Below, piece by piece: positions 60,003 to 64,000 of a DNA stretch of 64,000 bases. The notes below the pieces were generated by a model. It made no database searches and was not told the origin of the DNA. It worked only from the letters and a program-made list of their open reading frames with translations. How positions within the stretch are numbered: the stretch's first letter is position 1; every line of letters begins with the position of its first letter. This DNA comes from an uncultured Prevotellaceae bacterium (GTDB lineage Bacteria > Bacteroidota > Bacteroidia > Bacteroidales > Bacteroidaceae): NCBI GenBank assembly GCA_900318815.1, contig ONMA01000013.1:1-64000 (forward strand), written 5' to 3'. The position numbers were made by a program, and so were the translations under genes.

Positions 60003-62306
60003 TTATCTATCTAAACATCCCTCCCTTTGGGAGGGCTTGGGTAGGCTCAGTCCTTCTCCTCTCTTCACTCGCAGTCCGCGAGGGGCGTTTGTGTATTTGC
60101 GGCCCAGCAGGTCGTAGTAGTATTCTGCCTGTTGGCCTGTCGGTTGTGGCTCCGTTTCAACCTTCTCGCTGATACCGTCGGGCAGTTTGCCCTCGATGTA
60201 GTCGGGCAGGTAGTAGCCCAGATGGGGCGGCTGGTTATAGGCCGTGTTCTGCCAGGCTACGCCCATGCGGTAGGTGTGGTCGTGCATCAGCGTGGGTACG
60301 GCATGATTGGTGGGAGTCCAGGTCGAGTAGACGTTCACCTCGGCAGGGTTGTTCAGGTTCCACAGGATGAGTTCTTCGCGCCAGTCGCCTATGAGGTCGG
60401 CCTGCAGGCAGGGCGTAGCCTTGGTGGTGTTGCAGGTCTGTCCGTAGTGGTAGGCTGCGCTGTTAAACTCTATGACCGTGGCGAAGCTCTCGCCATTCCA
60501 CTTCTGTATGTAGGGCTTGGCCTCGGTAGAGCCGGAGGGTGCATTCCCGTCGAAGAGCTGGTCGGCATAGCTGCCGTCCCAGTAGATTCGGAAGTTCACC
60601 GAGCACGACTTGGAGATGACCTCCTTGCCCGTCACAGCCGACCGAGGCTGCCTGTTGTCCTGCGACCAGAACTGATAGCCTCGCAGGCTCGTGGAGAGTG
60701 CTGCGGCCATGCCTCGTCCGTTGTCCTTGTCGGGGGTGTTGCCGTGCCACACCACCTCGCCCGTTCGGGCATTGTGCAGGTCCCATGAGCCGTGGTTGGC
60801 GTTCAGCTTGTCCTCATGCACGTCGAACACGTAGAGGTCTTCGCTGTCGGGTATCATCTTGCCCACGTGTATGGCGTCGCCGTGGCCGTAGCCCGTGGCG
60901 TAGAGGATGGTGCCGTCGTTGTCGAGTGCGGCTGCGCCCCAAAGAATCTCGTCCTTCCCGTCGCCGTCCACGTCGGCTATCGAAAGGTTGTGGTTGCCGT
61001 TGCTATAGAGCGTGTTGCTGCCGGCGTGCCCGCTGCTGCTGTCGGTACTCTTCACGCCGCCCGTATTGGCCTTGGCCGTCTTTGTACCGCCGCGCACCAA
61101 GGTCTGCCCGTCCACCTCTACCTTGATGGCCGTGGTGCCGTTGGGCGTGAACACCAGCGACTGCGTAGCATTAGGCGAGGCGTGCAGCCATTCGGTGTAG
61201 AGCCGATTGCCGTCGAAGCTCACGGCCCAGACGTAGGCCTGAGTGTAGTAGCCTCGGCAGAAGATGGCGCAAGGCCGCTGGTCGGCACCGTTGATGTAGG
61301 CCACGGCGGCCAGGTAGCGTTCCGAGCGGTTGCCGTAGTTGTCGCCCCAGAAGCCGTTAGGGTAGCTGCTCACCTTGCCCAGCTCCGAGCCGCTTTCCAT
61401 CAGCGTGTTGCCGTTGTTGGGGTTCTTCTGTCCTGTTCCGGCACGTCCGGGCAAGTACCACGTGGTGTGCAGGGCGCGTCCAGTTTGTCCGTCGAACACG
61501 GTCAGATACTCCGGCCCTTCCAGCACGTGACCGTTGCTGTTGCGATAGTCCTTCGTGTTGTCGTGGCCTTGGATGGTGGGGTCGGTGGCCGTGAGGTTCA
61601 CGTAGTTGCCCTGTCCGTCCTTCGAGCCTGTGGCCGTCTTGCACATCATCTCGGCTCGTCCGTCGCCGTCGAAGTCATAGACCATGAACTGCGTGTAGTG
61701 GGCGCCAGCCCGTATGTTCCTGCCTAAGTCTATGCGCCAGAGCCTTTCGCAGTTGCCCGCATGCCAGTCCACTTTGTAGCAGTCTATGAGCACCCGGTCG
61801 GTCTTTCCGTTCTGCGAGTTGTCGTGGCTCGTCGAGGGATCCCACTTCACTATCAGCTCGTAGGAGCCATCGCCGTCTACGTCGCCCACGCTCATGTCGT
61901 TGGGCGTATAGTCGCCGCCCTCGTCGCCCTTAGCGGGGCGGTCGAGTGTCAGCGTGAGGTACTTCTTGCCCCAGGGCGTGACCGGGGCCGATGTCTCGAT
62001 GGCCTCGCCGTGTACCTTGGTCACCACGGTGTACTGTGCCGTAGATCCTCCCTGCGAGTCCTGGAAGTTGGTCTTCTGCAGGTCAGTGGCAATCACCTCT
62101 CCGTTGCGCAGCAGGTCGAAGGTGGTTGCGGCCTTGTTGTCGGTGCCTAAGAGTCGCCATGAAACGAGGTTGGCCGTCGGGTTCTGTGGTACGGCCACTA
62201 CGCCTCGGTCTAAGTGCTCCATCTGGCTTGTGGGGGTCACTTGTGCGCCAGTGTTCAGCACGGCCATGCAGGCCGTACACATCAGGTAAAGTCTCATTTT
62301 TTTCAT
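60003..62306 (-). CDS. Rhamnogalacturonan lyase (PL11)
   Basis: Start set at 62306 (MKKMRLYLMCTACMAVLNTGAQ, a signal peptide); 24 further codons upstream are open but non-homologous. 767 residues: N-terminal FnIII-like part (EHLDRGVVAVP), then an eight-bladed propeller with calcium-binding repeats (VGDVDGDGSYELIVKWDPS, YDFDGDGRAEMMCKT, IADVDGDGKDEI). These are features of PL11 enzymes, which cut the rhamnogalacturonan I backbone by elimination. The end (YYDLLGRKYTNAPRGLRVKRG) looks like a type IX sorting tail, followed by a repeat-derived extension (PSQREGCLDR). It fits the uronate genes kduI and exuT. Confidence 0.92.
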   Translation of the reverse strand: MKKMRLYLMCTACMAVLNTGAQVTPTSQMEHLDRGVVAVPQNPTANLVSWRLLGTDNKAATTFDLLRNGEVIATDLQKTNFQDSQGGSTAQYTVVTKVHGEAIETSAPVTPWGKKYLTLTLDRPAKGDEGGDYTPNDMSVGDVDGDGSYELIVKWDPSTSHDNSQNGKTDRVLIDCYKVDWHAGNCERLWRIDLGRNIRAGAHYTQFMVYDFDGDGRAEMMCKTATGSKDGQGNYVNLTATDPTIQGHDNTKDYRNSNGHVLEGPEYLTVFDGQTGRALHTTWYLPGRAGTGQKNPNNGNTLMESGSELGKVSSYPNGFWGDNYGNRSERYLAAVAYINGADQRPCAIFCRGYYTQAYVWAVSFDGNRLYTEWLHASPNATQSLVFTPNGTTAIKVEVDGQTLVRGGTKTAKANTGGVKSTDSSSGHAGSNTLYSNGNHNLSIADVDGDGKDEILWGAAALDNDGTILYATGYGHGDAIHVGKMIPDSEDLYVFDVHEDKLNANHGSWDLHNARTGEVVWHGNTPDKDNGRGMAAALSTSLRGYQFWSQDNRQPRSAVTGKEVISKSCSVNFRIYWDGSYADQLFDGNAPSGSTEAKPYIQKWNGESFATVIEFNSAAYHYGQTCNTTKATPCLQADLIGDWREELILWNLNNPAEVNVYSTWTPTNHAVPTLMHDHTYRMGVAWQNTAYNQPPHLGYYLPDYIEGKLPDGISEKVETEPQPTGQQAEYYYDLLGRKYTNAPRGLRVKRGEGLSLPKPSQREGCLDR
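60013..60050 (-). repeat. CCTCCCTTTGGGAGGG palindrome at the PL11 C-terminus
   Basis: The palindrome is read in frame as PKPSQREG, the last residues of the PL11 enzyme. It resembles the arms found in the efflux genes. Confidence 0.7.
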
Positions 62307-62367
62307 TGTGCTTTTGATTTGATTAGTAGTTTCTCCGTAATTCTCGGGCTGCAGCGAGTATAAGCAT

Positions 62368-62688
62368 TTATGCGGCAATGCCTGTGCGCATCACGTCGCG
62401 GTAGAGCATGGTGTCCTCCTCCTCAGACATCAATACTGGTTCGATGAGCAGGCTCACCTTGTCAACGTCATGCCAGAGGTCGGCCGACAGTTCCAGCCAG
62501 TCCTTGTCTTTCAGGCTCGGCAGGATGACGGCCACGTCGATGTCGCTCCAGGGATTAGCATTGCCCTTTGAGTAGGAACCGAAGAGATAGACCCGTGGCT
62601 CGCAGTCGAACCGCGTCGAAATCACTTCCTTGTATTGTCTGACGAGGCTGAGGGCTTCGTCTCTGGTGAGCACTTTTGGAGTATCCAT
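62368..62688 (-). CDS. mntA: MNT-type nucleotidyltransferase (antitoxin-like)
   Basis: 106 residues: VYLFGSYSKG (GS at 37-38) and D49/D51 in SDIDVAVIL form the minimal polymerase-beta nucleotidyltransferase site. The C-terminal helix bundle is short. It overlaps the end of the HEPN gene by 67 bases, as usual for HepT-MntA pairs, in which the enzyme adds AMP to HEPN and silences it. Confidence 0.85.
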   Translation of the reverse strand: MDTPKVLTRDEALSLVRQYKEVISTRFDCEPRVYLFGSYSKGNANPWSDIDVAVILPSLKDKDWLELSADLWHDVDKVSLLIEPVLMSEEEDTMLYRDVMRTGIAA

Positions 62689-63059
62689 TGCTTGAACTTT
62701 TTGGTTTCGTCGATAAGGTAGGCACTGCCCTTCTCGTTGAGCATCCGCGCCACCTGACTCTTGTATTCAGGATAGCGCCCGGCGATGTACATGGGCGACA
62801 TGATCTCTATGAAGCGCCGCTGTGTCTCGCTCAGCTGGTCTTTCAATCCGCATCCTTCCAGCAGTCTGAAGTGATTATGCAGATATATCGGCTCGTCGTT
62901 GCGGCAGGCCAGCCAGTAGCCCTTGATGAGCTTCTCTACGGCCTGATGGCAGAGGAATCCGATGTAAAGCCAGCGTCTCGTCTTGAAGAGGGCCTCGGCG
63001 GTATCGATGTCCTCGTCCACCTGCTCGAACCATTTCCTTGCGATGTCTTCGCGTGCCAT
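62622..63059 (-). CDS. hepT: HEPN-domain protein (HepT-like)
   Basis: 145 residues. The HEPN pattern is visible: WFEQVDEDIDTAEAL, CHQAVEKLIKGYWLA and HNHFRLLEGCG. In HepT/MntA modules the HEPN partner is an RNase toxin. I do not see an unambiguous R-x4-6-H RNase motif in this protein, so it may be a non-RNase HEPN of the PF05168 type. It has its own promoter (TAACTTTG at 63096-63089, minus strand). Confidence 0.8.
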   Translation of the reverse strand: MAREDIARKWFEQVDEDIDTAEALFKTRRWLYIGFLCHQAVEKLIKGYWLACRNDEPIYLHNHFRLLEGCGLKDQLSETQRRFIEIMSPMYIAGRYPEYKSQVARMLNEKGSAYLIDETKKFKQWILQKCSPETKPSASSDNTRK

Positions 63060-63088
63060 AATCGTCGTTGTTTTTTACGTTACGCCTG

Positions 63089-63096
63089 CAAAGTTA
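63089..63096 (-). promoter_or_regulatory. Promoter of the HEPN/MNT pair
   Basis: TAACTTTG on the minus strand, 30 bases before the HEPN start. Confidence 0.6.
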
Positions 63097-63330
63097 CAAC
63101 AAATTTCCGACATTATCGCCAAGGATGGTGTTTTATTCTGTTTTTAGTGGTTTTTCTTTGTTTTTTCTTAGCCCGCGAAGCGGATTTCTGGAAACAAATT
63201 GCCGTAATACCCGTAATTGTTCCGTAATTCTTCTTCCTTTTTTCTTGTTCAGGAGGTCTTGTTGCTGCATGATTATGCAGTAGCCTTTTCGTCTTTTAGG
63301 ACAAATGGTTTTTGCGAAATAGAGCGCAGA

Positions 63331-63437
63331 GAGTGGAGAGTGAAGAATGAAGAGTGACGAATTTGCTACCGCACAAGTATCTTAGTAGCATGCTGCGGTA
63401 GCAAATTCTTCACTCTTCACTCTTCATTCTTCACTCC
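63331..63437. repeat. Palindromic GAGTGAA/TTTGCTACCGCA element
   Basis: Left arm 63331-63373 and right arm 63394-63437; the inner 15 bases GAATTTGCTACCGCA and the inverse TGCGGTAGCAAATTC match perfectly, and the outer heptads match with few changes. It is the same palindrome as the one inside queG. Confidence 0.9.
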
Positions 63438-63459
63438 ATACATCATGATGTATGCGAGA

Positions 63460-63602
63460 TTACACCTTCATGCATCGGACTTTACACTTTGATTCACGTG
63501 TAATCACACCGTGATTAATATGACATCACGGTGTGATGAATGCCCCGTCAGGGTGTAACGAATGCTCCGTCAGGGTGTAACGAATGCTTCGCCGAGGTGT
63601 AA
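63460..63602. repeat. Seven-box array at 22-bp spacing with central dyad
   Basis: TTACACC-type boxes start at 63460, 63482 and 63504; GGTGTAA-type boxes at 63530, 63552, 63574 and 63596. The steps are 22 bases with one central step of 26, exactly as in copy 1. The centre is TCACACCGTGAT / ATCACGGTGTGA. Confidence 0.9.
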
Positions 63603-63811
63603 GAGGTTATGTAATGGCGTTGCAGACAGGTGTCTTCCGAAGGTGCAAAAAGATAACAATCTGAATATTAGTTGTTTATGTAAACGCTCCAAAACTCGCG
63701 TATTTCCATCCAAATCCCTTCTTGCTGATTTTCACGCGATTCTCGCGCTTTTTCGGCGGATAATTATTCGGAATTTTCATGCAAAACAGAATTCAAGAAA
63801 CTGTATGAAAG

Positions 63812-63930
63812 ATAAAAGTCACCCGCAGGCGACTTTTAAATGGAGCAGGGTCGATGAAGGCTTACTCCTCTCGGCATTCTCAGCCCCTAAGGCCTCACAT
63901 GTTTACCGGATAGTCAGAACTTACATTCTG
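63812..63930 (-). ncRNA. Candidate small RNA at the right edge
   Basis: Starting after a consensus promoter, the minus-strand transcript would begin with GTCAGAA-TGTAAG-TTCTGAC (a perfect 7-bp hairpin) and end near AAAAGTC / GACTTTT (63814-63820, 63831-63837), a terminator-like stem with a T-rich flank. No ORF or known RNA family is recognised in between. It could also be the leader of a gene, but no gene follows in the next several hundred bases. Confidence 0.4.
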
Positions 63931-63936
63931 ACTCTG

Positions 63937-63968
63937 CAAAGATAGACATAATTTCTGAAAGTTCCAAA
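63937..63968 (-). promoter_or_regulatory. Consensus promoter on the minus strand
   Basis: TTTG (63968-63965), 20 bases, TATCTTTG (63944-63937). A full Bacteroidota consensus in front of the candidate RNA. Confidence 0.7.
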
Positions 63969-64000
63969 TTTTGGAGCGGCGAAATAATATATTTTCTCTG

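Larger units (their letters stand above)
63260..63606 (+). repeat. Composite intergenic element, copy 2
   Basis: Same parts in the same order as 1560-1240 read on the minus strand: palindrome CTGCATGATTATGCAG (63265-63280), TTTTAGGACAAA and TTTGCGAAATAGAGCG, a GAGTGAA palindrome (63331-63437), and the seven-box array (63460-63602). Nothing coding is credible. Confidence 0.85.

Overview
The window looks like a chromosomal segment of a Prevotellaceae-type Bacteroidota, probably from a gut or rumen. Evidence read from the sequence: many starts are preceded by the Bacteroidota sigma-factor promoter (TTTG, 19-20 bases, TAnnTTTG) rather than a Shine-Dalgarno; a MurF-alanine racemase fusion, a DUF2723 membrane protein, a GSCFA protein and a type IX (Por) sorting tail are lineage-typical; housekeeping genes are GC-rich with AT-rich intergenic DNA. 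I see no tRNA, rRNA or CRISPR array.

Layout. 1-4650 is a degenerate, repeat-rich zone: a transposase tail, a 22-bp phased box array, a stub of an AlbA_2-like gene, and an ISAs1-type transposase fused in frame to a frameshifted YhcG/DUF1016 nuclease. 4716-13721 is a visibly AT-rich defence island: a small ORF, a 1489-residue UvrD-like helicase with a TPR-like tail, a double D12 adenine methyltransferase, an HNH endonuclease and a DpnA-like methyltransferase, with an Abi stub just beyond. 14268-24080 carries murF-alr, a CotH-like protein, an orphan PTS IIC-like protein, a GxxExxY gene inside inverted repeats, a signal-peptide-bearing KduI, an ExuT-like transporter and a decayed DUF4160/DUF2442 pair. 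24791-38854 holds alaS, DUF2723, a polysaccharide deacetylase, queG, an RluA-type synthase and a SNF2 helicase with an unknown partner. 38856-45738 is an RND efflux operon with a divergent AraC regulator. 45779-53541 holds GSCFA, nrdJ, folB, amidase, MCE and dnaA genes. 53986-63059 holds a GH3 enzyme, a large MG2/plug-like exported protein, a PL11 rhamnogalacturonan lyase and a HEPN/MNT pair. KduI, ExuT and PL11 point to use of pectin-derived uronates.

The most unusual content is repeats. (1) Two inverted copies of one intergenic element, near the two window ends, each contain boxes TTACACC then GGTGTAA at exactly 22-bp steps around a 26-bp centre. (2) Palindromic repeats sit in frame inside unrelated proteins (SNF2 helicase, TolC-like protein, RND pump, AlaS), and three of them share a common core. 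(3) A GAGTGAA heptad repeat lies in frame in murF-alr and queG and supplies the stop codon of the efflux adaptor. (4) The GxxExxY gene is bracketed by inverted repeats that also occur as solo copies.
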